From contig NZ_JAMCOS010000001.1 of assembly GCF_028069655.1 (NCBI RefSeq), forward strand, positions 2,820,001 through 2,884,000: DNA of 64,000 nt, in the 5' to 3' direction. Position numbers and translations under genes: made by a program. Source of the DNA: Acidovorax sp. NCPPB 4044. Its GTDB lineage: Bacteria > Pseudomonadota > Gammaproteobacteria > Burkholderiales > Burkholderiaceae_C. Positions 1-8,299 of this stretch are shown here, in pieces. Every line of letters begins with the position of its first letter. Position 1 is the first letter of the stretch. Below the pieces are notes generated by a model. It saw nothing but the letters and a program-made list of their open reading frames with translations. It was not told the DNA's origin and made no database searches.

Positions 1-1
1 C

Positions 2-1486
2 GAGGACCAGGGCGCCGTGCAGGTGCAGATCACGCTGCCCGCGGGCTCGTCCAACACGCGCCTGCAGGCCGTGATGGCCGAGGTGCAGAAATACTTCGCC
101 GCGCAGCCCGACGTGGTGAGCTTCAACTCGATCACCGGCTCCAACGGCGACCAGAGTTCGGCGCGCGGCTTCGTGCGGCTCAAGGACTGGAGCGAGCGCC
201 CCCTGGCCTCGCAGAGCGCCGACGCCATCGCGCGCAAGGCCACGGCCGACCTGCGCAGGATCCGCGACGCGCGCATCTTCGTGATCCTGCCGCCGGCCGT
301 GCGCGGCCTGGGCGCCAACGCGGGCTTCAACTTCCACCTGAAGGACCTCAACAGCGTGGGCCACGACGCGCTCGTGGCCGCGCGCGACAAGGTGCTGCAG
401 CTGGCCGGCCAGCATGCCGAGCTGTCGAACGTGCGCAGCAACAACCCCGACGACACCTCGCAGCTGGGCGTGGCCATCGACGACGCCAAGGCCGGCGCGC
501 TGGGCCTGGCCACGGCCGACATCAACAGCACGCTGTCGAGCGCCATCGGCGGCACCTACGTGAACGACTTCCTGAACAAGGGCCGCGTCAAGCGCGTGTA
601 CATGCAGGGCGACGCGCCCTACCGCATGCTGCCGCAGGACATCGGCCCCTGGACGGTGCGCAACAACCTGGGCCAGATGGTGCCGTTCTCGTCGTTCTCC
701 AGCACCAGCTGGACCTACGGCTCGCCGCAGCTGCAGCGCTACAACGGCAGCCCGAGCTACGAGTTCGTGGGCGACGCGGCCACGGGCGTCAGTTCGGGCG
801 CGGCCATGGCGGCGGTGGACGACATCATGAAGGAGATGCCCCCGGGCATCGGCTACGAATGGACGGGCGCCTCGTTCCAGGAGCGGCTCTCGGGCTCGCA
901 GGCGCCGGTGCTCTACGCCGTCTCGATCCTGTTCGTGTTCCTCTGCCTCGCGGCGCTGTACGAGAGCTGGTCGGTGCCGTTCTCGGTGATCCTGGTGGTG
1001 CCGCTGGGCATCGTGGGCGCGCTGCTGGGCATCGGCATCCGCGGGCTGTCGAACGACGTGTACTTCCAGGTGGGGCTGCTCACCACCGTGGGGCTGTCGT
1101 CCAAGAACGCCATCCTGATCGTGGAGTTCGCCACCCAGCTGCAGGCCCAGGGCAAGAGCGTGATCGACGCCACGCTCGAGGCCGTGCGCCTGCGGCTGCG
1201 GCCCATCCTGATGACCTCTCTGGCCTTCGGCTTCGGCGTGCTGCCGCTGGCCATCGGCACCGGCGCGGGCGCGGGCGGGCGGCAGGCCATCGGCACCGCG
1301 GTGCTGGGCGGCATGGTTTCCGCCACGGTGCTGGGCATCTTCTTCGTGCCGGTGTTCTTCGTGCTGATCCGCAGCTTCTTCGCCAACCGCGCGGCCCGCG
1401 CCGACGCGGGAACGCCCCCGGGCGATGCGGGCGGCACGCCGCCGCCCGCCGGCCCGGCCAGCCCCGCCCACGGAGCCTCCGCATGA
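2..1486 (+). CDS. RND (HAE1) multidrug efflux pump inner-membrane permease, C-terminal half (5' end outside window)
   Basis: This is the C-terminal part of a proton-driven AcrB/MexF-type pump; the reading frame is open from the first bases, so about half of the usual ~1050 residues lies upstream. The visible part starts in the periplasmic porter region and contains the second membrane half: hydrophobic segments near residues 300-320, 325-345, 355-375, 395-420 and 425-455. The family feature GLSSKNAILIVEFA, found in HAE1 pumps at the cytoplasmic end of the second membrane half, is present near residue 360. A Pro/Ala/Gly-rich tail follows the last helix. The stop codon overlaps the start of the outer-membrane channel gene (ATGA), so the two are translationally coupled; the membrane-fusion subunit and regulator are presumably upstream. 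Substrate cannot be told from this fragment. Confidence 0.93.
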   Translation, partial: EDQGAVQVQITLPAGSSNTRLQAVMAEVQKYFAAQPDVVSFNSITGSNGDQSSARGFVRLKDWSERPLASQSADAIARKATADLRRIRDARIFVILPPAVRGLGANAGFNFHLKDLNSVGHDALVAARDKVLQLAGQHAELSNVRSNNPDDTSQLGVAIDDAKAGALGLATADINSTLSSAIGGTYVNDFLNKGRVKRVYMQGDAPYRMLPQDIGPWTVRNNLGQMVPFSSFSSTSWTYGSPQLQRYNGSPSYEFVGDAATGVSSGAAMAAVDDIMKEMPPGIGYEWTGASFQERLSGSQAPVLYAVSILFVFLCLAALYESWSVPFSVILVVPLGIVGALLGIGIRGLSNDVYFQVGLLTTVGLSSKNAILIVEFATQLQAQGKSVIDATLEAVRLRLRPILMTSLAFGFGVLPLAIGTGAGAGGRQAIGTAVLGGMVSATVLGIFFVPVFFVLIRSFFANRAARADAGTPPGDAGGTPPPAGPASPAHGASA

Positions 1487-3033
1487 CGCGCCCCGCCCCC
1501 CCGATGCCCCTGCGCTCCACGGCCCCGGTGGCCCTGGCCCTGGCCGCCGCCCTGCTAGCGGCGGGCTGCGTCAATCTGGCGCCGCCCTACCAGGCGCCCG
1601 CGCCGGCCGTGCCCGCCACGCTGGACGGCGGCGCGGCAGCGCCGGCGCCGGCCTCCGACATCGGCAACGTGCCGTGGGAGTCGTTCATCACCGATCCCCG
1701 GCTGCGCGGCGTGATCGCGCAGTCGCTGGAGGCCAACCGCGACCTGCGCGTGGCCGCGCTCGCCATCGAGCGCGCGCGCGCCCAGTACGGCGTGAGCCGC
1801 GCCGACCTCTTTCCCACGCTGAACGCCACCGGCGCGGGCACGCGCAGCCGCACGGCCGACGACCTCACCACCGCCGGCCGCAGCAATACCAGCGCGCAGT
1901 ACAACGCGCAGATCGGCTTCGCGAGCTACGAGATCGACTTCTTCGGCCGCGTGCGCAACCTGAACGACGCCGCGCTGCAGGAATTCCTGCGCGTGGACGA
2001 GAACGCGCGCAGCGTGCGCCTGTCCCTGATCGCCGATGTGGCCGGCGCCTGGCTCACGCTGGACGCCGACGCGCGCCGCCTGCTGCTCGCGCGCGAGACC
2101 CTGCGCACGCGCGAGCAGTCGCTGTCGCTCGCGCAGCGCAGCTACGAACAGGGCGCCACCTCGGGCCTGACCCTCACGCAGACGCAGACCACCGTCGATT
2201 CCGCGCGCGCCGACATCGCCACCACCACAGCCCAGCTCGCCAAGGACCGCAACGCCCTGCACCTGCTGGCCGGCGGCCCCGTAGCCGACGCGCTGCTGCC
2301 GCCGGTCGCGCTGGAGGCGCTGGCGCCGCCGCCCTCGCCAGCACCGGCACAGTCACCGGCCCCGGGCGGCACTCCATCGCCCTCCGGCGCCGACCGGGCC
2401 GGCAGCCCCGACCCGGCGCGCTGGCAGCGCACGCCCGCGCGCGTGGCCCCGCTGCTGGCGGTGCCGGCCTCGCTGCCCTCCAGCACGCTGCTGCGCCGCC
2501 CCGACGTGCAGGCCGCCGAGCGCTCCCTGCAGGGCAGCTTCGCCAGCATCGGCGCCGCGCGCGCGGCGTTCTTCCCGTCGATCACGCTCACCACCAGCGT
2601 GGGCACCGCCAGCAACGAACTCTCGGGCCTGTTCGGCGCGGGCAACGGCACCTGGAGCTTCGCCCCGCAGATCCGCCTGCCGATCTTCGACGCCGGCCGC
2701 AACCAGGCCAACCTGCGCATCGCCGAAGTCGCGCGCGACACGGCCGTGGCCCAATACGACAAGGCCGTGCAGACGGCCTTCCGCGAAGTGGCCGATGCGC
2801 TGGCCGAACGCGCCACGCTGCAGGACCGCGTGCAGGCGCAGCAGTCGCTGGTCTCCACCAGCCAGCGCGCGCTGGACCTCACGCTGGCGCGCTGGCGCCT
2901 GGGCGCCGACAGCTACCTGGCCGTGCTGGATGCGCAGCGGTCGCTGTACAGCGCGCAGCTGGGGCTGATCGCCGTGCAACTGGCCGAGCAGAGCAACGGG
3001 GTGACGCTCTACAAGGTGCTGGGCGGAGGTTGA
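1483..3033 (+). CDS. NodT/OprM-type RND efflux outer-membrane lipoprotein
   Basis: Outer-membrane exit duct (516 residues) for the pump encoded just upstream. A lipoprotein signal peptide ends in the lipobox LLAAGC (Cys about residue 27), and two repeats of the OEP coiled-coil/beta-barrel domain follow, with typical stretches such as YEIDFFGRVRN and RRPDVQAAERSL. The start was chosen at the ATG overlapping the previous stop (ATGA); much longer upstream extensions of the frame lie inside the pump gene and lack a signal peptide. Unusual for the family is a Pro/Ser/Ala-rich insertion of about 40 residues between the two halves (around residues 282-325), of the kind that makes a flexible loop. 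Followed by a hairpin with a T-run. Confidence 0.93.
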   Translation: MTRPAPPMPLRSTAPVALALAAALLAAGCVNLAPPYQAPAPAVPATLDGGAAAPAPASDIGNVPWESFITDPRLRGVIAQSLEANRDLRVAALAIERARAQYGVSRADLFPTLNATGAGTRSRTADDLTTAGRSNTSAQYNAQIGFASYEIDFFGRVRNLNDAALQEFLRVDENARSVRLSLIADVAGAWLTLDADARRLLLARETLRTREQSLSLAQRSYEQGATSGLTLTQTQTTVDSARADIATTTAQLAKDRNALHLLAGGPVADALLPPVALEALAPPPSPAPAQSPAPGGTPSPSGADRAGSPDPARWQRTPARVAPLLAVPASLPSSTLLRRPDVQAAERSLQGSFASIGAARAAFFPSITLTTSVGTASNELSGLFGAGNGTWSFAPQIRLPIFDAGRNQANLRIAEVARDTAVAQYDKAVQTAFREVADALAERATLQDRVQAQQSLVSTSQRALDLTLARWRLGADSYLAVLDAQRSLYSAQLGLIAVQLAEQSNGVTLYKVLGGG

Positions 3034-3048
3034 GGGGGTTTTGGACTC

Positions 3049-3094
3049 CATGCCGCCGGATCCATTGAATAGTTTGCTATTTTTTTAATAGCAA
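3049..3094. repeat. Dispersed ~32-bp repeat (reverse orientation) joined to a TTGCTAT hairpin; likely bidirectional terminator
   Basis: Bases 3049-3080 are the reverse complement of the dispersed element whose core reads ATAGCAAACTATTC then ATGGATCCGGCGGCATG. Related copies occur near 13710, 15813, 19166 and 45768. Overlapping it, 3074-3094 is an inverted repeat TTGCTAT / ATAGCAA around a T-rich 7-nt loop. It lies between two convergent genes, where it could end transcription from both sides. Confidence 0.7.
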
Positions 3095-3179
3095 TCTAGA
3101 GACCTTGGCGCCGCGCCTGCCAGCGTTGGGCCGGGCGCCACGGCGAGCGGAAACCAAGCCGGGCGACAGGCCCGGCGCT

Positions 3180-4061
3180 TCAGCTGCGCCCCGCGTGGAC
3201 AAGGCAGACATCGGCCAATGCCTCCACCGCGCGGGGATCGAGCCGCAGCCCCAGGTCCGGCTCGATCAGCTCCAGCTCCATCAACTGCGGGCCGCCGGGC
3301 GTCGGGACGAGATCGACGCGCCCATAGGCCGGCTCGCCTTGCAGGGCACCCATTGCAGCGGCCGCCACCTCCCGCTCCGCGGCCGTGGGCCGGTGCGGCG
3401 CGATGGCCGTGCTCCCGGTGGCGCCCGTGGAGAATGCGGGCTTGGTGAACGCGTGGGTGAAGCGCCCGCCGATGAACACCAGGGAACGCTCCCGCGCCGT
3501 TTCGACTGCGGCCACGTAGGGCTGGACCAGGACGGCGCCTGTCTGCGCCAACCGGTTGACATAGGCACGGCCCTCGGTCGGCAGTTCGTGGCCGGCGAAG
3601 CGGCGCACCCCGCGCGCACTCGCCCCCACCGCGGGCTTGACGATCCAGGCCGGGTGTCCGCCGGGCAGCGTTTCGCAGAACGTGAAGGGCTCCACGAAGT
3701 GCGTCGGAATGCAGGGCACGCCGGCCCGGAGCAGATCGCGCAGGTAGCGCTTGTCGGTGTTCCACCGCAGCAGTTCGCCGCTGTTCAGCAGCAGCGTCTG
3801 CTCGCGGGTGGAGGCGATCCATTCGAGCCACGCGGCGGTCTGGTGGTGGTAGTCCCAGGCGGAGCGCACCACTGCCAGCCGGCCGGCCTGCCAGTCCGCT
3901 TCGGGATCGTTCCAGGGGAGCAGCCGGACCGCCAGCCCCCTGGCGCGCAAGGCCGCCGCGAGCAGCAGGTCGTCGGGCGCGCCCCCGGGCAGGCCGCGGT
4001 GGGTCACCAGGGTCACGTCCGGCGCCAGGGCGGCGGCGGCCGCAGGTTGTCCGGGGCTCAC
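3180..4061 (-). CDS. ATP-grasp domain protein (RimK/glutathione-synthetase-like)
   Basis: Predicted cytoplasmic ATP-dependent carboxylate-amine ligase of 293 residues. Visible signs are the ATP-grasp lysine region AWIVKPAVGASARGV (about residues 158-172), the metal-binding block YGRVDLV followed by LMELELIEPDL near residues 250-270, and an N-terminal sub-domain with SAWDYHH. The family includes DcsG of cycloserine synthesis and many uncharacterised ligases, so the substrates are unknown. It starts with GTG, overlapping the stop of the upstream rhodanese gene by 4 nt (GTGA), so the two form an operon. Divergent from the FtrA-like regulator, which is the natural candidate to control it. Confidence 0.8.
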   Translation of the reverse strand: MSPGQPAAAAALAPDVTLVTHRGLPGGAPDDLLLAAALRARGLAVRLLPWNDPEADWQAGRLAVVRSAWDYHHQTAAWLEWIASTREQTLLLNSGELLRWNTDKRYLRDLLRAGVPCIPTHFVEPFTFCETLPGGHPAWIVKPAVGASARGVRRFAGHELPTEGRAYVNRLAQTGAVLVQPYVAAVETARERSLVFIGGRFTHAFTKPAFSTGATGSTAIAPHRPTAAEREVAAAAMGALQGEPAYGRVDLVPTPGGPQLMELELIEPDLGLRLDPRAVEALADVCLVHAGRS

Positions 4062-4462
4062 GGCTGCTGCGGCAGGGTGGCCAGCGGAAAGCCTTCGTCC
4101 TGCCAGCCGGTGATGCCGCCCGGCATGGTCTTCACCGGGCGTCCCAGCCGGGCCAGGCGCAGCGCGCCGCGCGACGCGCCGTTGCAGTGCGGGCCGGCGC
4201 AGTAGGTGACGAACAGCGTGCCGGCGGGCCAGTCCGCGAGCTTGCTCTCCACGATTTTTCCGTGCGGCAGGTGGATCGCGCCCGGCACGTGGCCCTGTGC
4301 GAACAGCGCCGCGGACCGCACGTCGAGCAAAACGAAATCAGCGCCGCGGCCGAGTGCGTCGTGCACGTCCCAGCAGTCGGTCTCGAACGTGAATTCGGCG
4401 GCGAAATGGGCTTCGGCGACAGCGGAGGGGGCGGCAGGGACGGCGGTGACTTCGGTGGGCAT
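4058..4462 (-). CDS. Rhodanese-like domain sulfurtransferase
   Basis: A 134-residue single-domain rhodanese. The active-site loop contains the catalytic cysteine as TYCAGPHCNGA, and the fold is marked by FVLLDVRS, GHVPGAIHLPHG and the C-terminal GGITGWQDEG. The start was set at the ATG at 4462, which has a GGAG Shine-Dalgarno; a longer in-frame version would run into the divergent regulator's promoter. Rhodanese genes commonly sit divergent to ftrA-type regulators, as here, and the gene is coupled by a 4-nt overlap to the ATP-grasp gene. Role in sulfur or selenium transfer is inferred only from the domain. Confidence 0.88.
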   Translation of the reverse strand: MPTEVTAVPAAPSAVAEAHFAAEFTFETDCWDVHDALGRGADFVLLDVRSAALFAQGHVPGAIHLPHGKIVESKLADWPAGTLFVTYCAGPHCNGASRGALRLARLGRPVKTMPGGITGWQDEGFPLATLPQQP

Positions 4463-4527
4463 CGGTGGCTCCGTGGTGAAAGGAGGCCCATGGTGCGGGG
4501 CCTGGCTTGCGCCCACAATTGGCGCCG

Positions 4528-5592
4528 ATGACAAGAATCGACAACTTTGCGCCAAGCCCGGCGGCCGACACCGCGCACCCGGCCGAACCGCTCACGGGGC
4601 CGCTGGTGGTGGCCCTGGTCTACGACGGCCTGTGCACCTTCGAGTTCGCCATCGTGGCCGAGGTGTTCGGGCTCTCGCGGCCGGAAATGGGCCCCGGCTG
4701 GTACCGCTACGCGAGCGCCGCCATCGAGCCGGGCCCGCTGCGCGCGCACGGCGGGCTCACCGTCGTGCCGACGGCCGGCCTGGAGCTGCTGGCGCAGGCC
4801 GATCTCATCGTCGCGGCGGGCTGGAAAGGGGCGGACGTCCCGGTGCCCGAGGCACTGGCCGAGGCGCTGCGGCAGGCCTGGGCGCGGGGGGCGCGGCTGG
4901 CATCCATCTGCTCGGGGGCCTTCGTGCTCGCGGCGACCGGCCTGCTCGCCGGCCGGCGGGCCGCGACCCACTGGCGCTATGCCGACACCCTGCGCCGCAG
5001 GCACCCGGAGATCACCGTCGATGCCGGCGTGCTCTACGCGCAGGAGGACCGGCTGTACACCTCGGCGGGCAGCGCGGCGGGAATCGACCTGATGCTGCAC
5101 ATCGTGCGGCAGGACTACGGCTCCCGGGCCGCCAACAGCGTGGCCCGGCGCCTCGTGATGCCGCCGCACCGCGGCGGAGGGCAGGCGCAGTTCATCGAAC
5201 GCCCCGTGCCGCGGGATACCGGCCACCACATCGCGGGCGCCATCGAGGCGGTGCGCGCCGATCTCCGCGCGCCGTGGAACGTCGAGCGCATGGCAGAGGC
5301 TGCCGCGATGAGTCCGCGGACCTTCCTCCGGCGCTTCACCGAAGCCACGTCGCAGGCGCCGGGCCAGTGGCTGATCGACGAGCGGGTCGCCGAAGCCCAG
5401 CGGCTGCTCGAATCGAGCCGGCTGCCGATCGAAGGCGTCGCGGACGCGGCCGGCTTCGGCAGCGTGCAGTCGATGCGCCACCACTTCCAGGCGAAGCTGG
5501 CGGTCACGCCGGGCGCCTACCGGCGGATGTTCACGGTCACCCATCCGGGGGCGGGGCACCGCGCCCTGCCCGGGCTCCCGGCCGCCCGTTGA
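4528..5592 (+). CDS. ftrA: GlxA/FtrA-family transcriptional regulator (DJ-1/PfpI domain + AraC helix-turn-helix)
   Basis: A 354-residue regulator with an N-terminal DJ-1/PfpI glutamine-amidotransferase-like domain (about residues 20-190, nucleophile-elbow motif SICSGAFVLA, followed by the family block GRRAATHWRYADTLRRR) and a C-terminal AraC DNA-binding domain (about residues 235-345, with two helix-turn-helix motifs, ending FGSVQSMRHHFQAKLAVTPGAYRR). The ATG at 4528 is preferred over an upstream TTG. It is divergent from the rhodanese/ATP-grasp pair with only 65 nt between start codons, and it probably activates that pair. The symbol follows the annotation usual for this rhodanese-linked subfamily; the inducer is unknown. 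Confidence 0.85.
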   Translation: MTRIDNFAPSPAADTAHPAEPLTGPLVVALVYDGLCTFEFAIVAEVFGLSRPEMGPGWYRYASAAIEPGPLRAHGGLTVVPTAGLELLAQADLIVAAGWKGADVPVPEALAEALRQAWARGARLASICSGAFVLAATGLLAGRRAATHWRYADTLRRRHPEITVDAGVLYAQEDRLYTSAGSAAGIDLMLHIVRQDYGSRAANSVARRLVMPPHRGGGQAQFIERPVPRDTGHHIAGAIEAVRADLRAPWNVERMAEAAAMSPRTFLRRFTEATSQAPGQWLIDERVAEAQRLLESSRLPIEGVADAAGFGSVQSMRHHFQAKLAVTPGAYRRMFTVTHPGAGHRALPGLPAAR

Positions 5593-6174
5593 TCGCCGGC
5601 CGCGGAACGCACCGCGAAGCTGCCGCGGCAATGGCGCCGGTTGGCTGACCGCGGCGCCACGCGCCCCCGGTTTCCAGGAAGAACCGGGGCCCGCCGTCGA
5701 ACCGGCCGCAGGCCGTCTGTCCCCGGATTGCGCTTTCTCCCGCACACCGGCCGAAGCCGGTGTGCGGGCCCGGCAGCGGCCCTGCGGGAGGGCCACACGA
5801 CCTGCCATCGCCTCCATCGCGGGCCGGGCGCCTTTCCCGGCCATCCGCCCGGCATCGCATCGCCTTGCCCGCGCCCGGCTGCGCGTCCACGGGTGCTTCG
5901 GGGGCGGCGCGGCACGCGCCCGCCCGTTCCTTCCGAAGCCGGTCTCCGGGGCGCCAGCCGGACTGCAAGGGCCCGGCTTCGCATTTTCAGAACCCTTCCC
6001 GCAATTTAAGGATTTTTCAGGAATTATTCATATTGATACATTTTGTCAAATGCTAATCTTGCCCTGCCATCGATATTCAATGAAAACCATTTCCGGCCTT
6101 CCGAAAAAACCTCCGGGTTTATGGAAAATGGTATTCATCGAATAATTTCCTCCACCTGCAGAAAATGGAAAACC
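5593..6174. other. Intergenic region with AT-rich promoter-like segment
   Basis: No convincing gene. The first 400 bases are GC-rich and contain short inverted repeats; 5990-6170 turns sharply AT-rich just before the lectin gene. A weak sigma-70-like pair, TTGATA (6033) and TAATCT (6054), has a 15-nt spacer. It is suggestive of a promoter for the following cluster but below a confident match. Confidence 0.45.
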
Positions 6175-6861
6175 ATGACCTGGTCAGTGAACGTCATCAA
6201 TAATACCGGCGGCCCGGTGATCAGCCCGGCCAATTCCACGCTGTATGTGCAAGGCACGCAGGCGGTCATATTCGTGCAGCGGTTCGGGTATATCACCCTG
6301 CTGGATATCGGTCACCAGAATGGCGGGCCGCATTATTGGTGCGTGAGCGTGACCACGGGCGGCTATACCAACCGCTGGTGGTACGACGGCCAGGGCGCCT
6401 GCGATCTGGTGCTCAACCCGGACGGCACCTTCAACCTGTCGGGCCAGGGCCAGACGCTCCATGGCGTGATCGGCGGCGGGACCGACGCGCGTTTCTTCGA
6501 TCTGCCCCCATCGCACCGCGTCTACCTCACCGGCGTGACCAATGCGCTCTGGAACCAGCGCGTGACCCTCACGGTCAACGGCGGCGGCCCGTCGCTGCAA
6601 TGGGTGGGCGCCGGGGAAGGCAACCGCGAGCTGGCCCACCAGACCATCGACACGCCGCCCGGCCCTGCGGGACAGAACAATGCCGCGGTGATCATGGAGC
6701 ACGCCAACAACGGCAGCGGCGCGTGGGTCATGTCCAACATGAGCGGCGTCGGCAAATACGGCCTGCTGGGCTACAACCTGCGCATGGTCGTGTCCGAGGA
6801 CGGCGCGGACCAGGACTACAACGACTCCGGCCTGGCGTGCCAGTGGTGGATGCTGCCCTGA
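6175..6861 (+). CDS. Two-domain protein with C-terminal LecB (PA-IIL)-like calcium-dependent lectin domain
   Basis: A 228-residue protein. The C-terminal ~120 residues follow the PA-IIL fucose-binding lectin pattern: an initial FDLPPSHRV where LecB has FTLPANTRF, then NQRVTLTVN, and at residues 207-217 the calcium-binding loop SEDGADQDYND, almost identical to the LecB loop that binds two Ca2+ ions and the sugar. The protein ends in WWMLP rather than the LecB C-terminal Gly that completes the partner's site. The first ~105 residues form an unrecognised beta-rich, aromatic-rich domain. There is no signal peptide, as in LecB itself. I start at ATG 6175; an in-frame ATG at 6043 would add 44 residues that do not look conserved. 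Heads a co-directional five-gene cluster. Sugar binding is inferred from the loop. Confidence 0.72.
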   Translation: MTWSVNVINNTGGPVISPANSTLYVQGTQAVIFVQRFGYITLLDIGHQNGGPHYWCVSVTTGGYTNRWWYDGQGACDLVLNPDGTFNLSGQGQTLHGVIGGGTDARFFDLPPSHRVYLTGVTNALWNQRVTLTVNGGGPSLQWVGAGEGNRELAHQTIDTPPGPAGQNNAAVIMEHANNGSGAWVMSNMSGVGKYGLLGYNLRMVVSEDGADQDYNDSGLACQWWMLP

Positions 6862-6882
6862 CGGCCGGGCGGGACGCAGTCC

Positions 6883-7695
6883 ATGCATGCAGCAGCTTCG
6901 TTGCGCGGGGGCGCGGTCGCGCCCCTGCCCTTTCCGCACCGCGTCATCGACGGCTACCTGCCCCCAGAGGCGCACCGGGCCTTCCGTGACCGATTGGATG
7001 CGCTGCTCGCCCGGGGCCTGAGTCAGCACCGGGACGCCGGGCGCCTGTCCAAGATCGGCGGCTACGACTGCTTCCACTGGGTCATCCCGCCCGACGCGCC
7101 GGATGCGCTGCAGCACTTCTACCGGCGCGCTTTCCGCGACGACGTGGCGCAGGCCTTCGGCCTGGACTTCACGCCCGAGGTCAATGCGCAGATCAACCAC
7201 CACCCGGTGGGCTCGCGCAACGGCACGTGGCACACCGACTACGTGCACTGCTTCCACAGCGAGGACCCGCTCTCCGGCGAAGGCATGCGCCCCTGGTACT
7301 TCGGCTGCGAATACCAGGCCGGCACGCCGCTGGCCGGCGGTTCGACCGCGCCCATCCTCAAGCGCGTGCGCACCGCCGCCTTCCTGTACTACCTGGATGG
7401 CGACGACTGGTCCGAAGGCGACGGCGGCGAGACAGGCCTGGGCTACGAGAGCCCCTTCAACGACGGCATCCAGATCCACACGGCGGTGGCGCCGCGCCCC
7501 AACCGCCTGCTGGTCTTCGAATGCTGCCCGCACTCGTTCCACCGGGTGCTGGGCAACCGCCGGTGGCCGCGCAGCCTGGTGATCGGCTGGCTGCACGGCA
7601 CCCCCGAATCCGCCGAATCCAGGCACGGCGTGACCCCGACGTACTGGCCCGCGCAAGCCGCGCTGGGCCAGTACAGCTACCACGAAGCGACCTGA
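6883..7695 (+). CDS. 2-oxoglutarate/Fe(II)-dependent oxygenase, prolyl-4-hydroxylase-like
   Basis: A 270-residue cytoplasmic enzyme. The iron-binding facial triad is visible as H117-T-D119 (GTWHTDY) and H220 (FECCPHSFHRV), with R230 ten residues later in the position that binds 2-oxoglutarate; the strand VIGWLHG closes the double-stranded beta helix. This spacing is that of the P4H/2OG-FeII_Oxy_3 group, which hydroxylates prolines in proteins or small molecules. The gene lies 21 nt after the lectin gene and in the same direction as a protein with a long Ser-Pro linker, so a protein-bound proline substrate is an attractive but untested guess. A role in small-molecule oxidation is equally possible. 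Confidence 0.72.
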   Translation: MHAAASLRGGAVAPLPFPHRVIDGYLPPEAHRAFRDRLDALLARGLSQHRDAGRLSKIGGYDCFHWVIPPDAPDALQHFYRRAFRDDVAQAFGLDFTPEVNAQINHHPVGSRNGTWHTDYVHCFHSEDPLSGEGMRPWYFGCEYQAGTPLAGGSTAPILKRVRTAAFLYYLDGDDWSEGDGGETGLGYESPFNDGIQIHTAVAPRPNRLLVFECCPHSFHRVLGNRRWPRSLVIGWLHGTPESAESRHGVTPTYWPAQAALGQYSYHEAT

Positions 7696-7750
7696 GCGCT
7701 TCCGTTTCCTTGTTTCCTCCGTACCACCCACCCAGCGAAAGGCAATCACC

Positions 7751-8185
7751 ATGGCCAGCACTTTGACGACCACCATTTCCGGCACGATCGAGATCGGCTC
7801 GGGCGCCAACCCCATCGCCATCCCGATCAACTCGGTCCTGCCCCCCACCACCCCGGGGCAGCTGAAGTTCACCTACCAGCTGCCGGCCGGCCAGGCGCCG
7901 ACCAGCTTCCTGTCGGTCGGCGATCTGGTCACCTGGGCGGCCACCAACCTGAGCAGCCCCGTCACGGCGGCCGACCTGCCGAGCAGCCTGACCACCCTGT
8001 CCGTGGCGGTCGACAACCTGTTGATCGACACCCAGGGAGAGTTCGAGCTGGGCATGCTCTTCGGCTCCGACACCGGCGGCAAATGGAACCCGACGTGGAC
8101 GCCGTTCGCCGGCGTCGCCTTGCTGGAGAAGTTGTCCCTGGCCAACGTCAAGATCGAGTTCGACTACGGCGCACCGGCCCCCTGA
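7751..8185 (+). CDS. Uncharacterised 144-residue protein
   Basis: I do not recognise a family. The protein is Thr/Ser/Pro-rich, mostly short beta-like stretches (IEIGSG, LKFTYQL, VEFDYG-type ends), has no Cys, no signal peptide and no membrane segment. An AAAGG ribosome site precedes the ATG. The N-terminal MASTLTTTISG and later SLANVKIEFDYG resemble in style, but not clearly in sequence, the N-terminal domain of the giant protein that follows, so it may be a small partner or a solitary copy of one of its modules. Its place between the oxygenase and the giant protein, all on one strand, argues for joint function. Confidence 0.6.
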   Translation: MASTLTTTISGTIEIGSGANPIAIPINSVLPPTTPGQLKFTYQLPAGQAPTSFLSVGDLVTWAATNLSSPVTAADLPSSLTTLSVAVDNLLIDTQGEFELGMLFGSDTGGKWNPTWTPFAGVALLEKLSLANVKIEFDYGAPAP

Positions 8186-8299
8186 AGGGCCTTCCAGGGG
8201 CGCCGCGCTGCGCCGGGCGCCCCTTCCTCTTCGGCCGGCCCGCCTTGCGCCGGCACGCCTCTCCGCCCACCGCCCACGGTCCAACCCGAGCCCCCGCCC

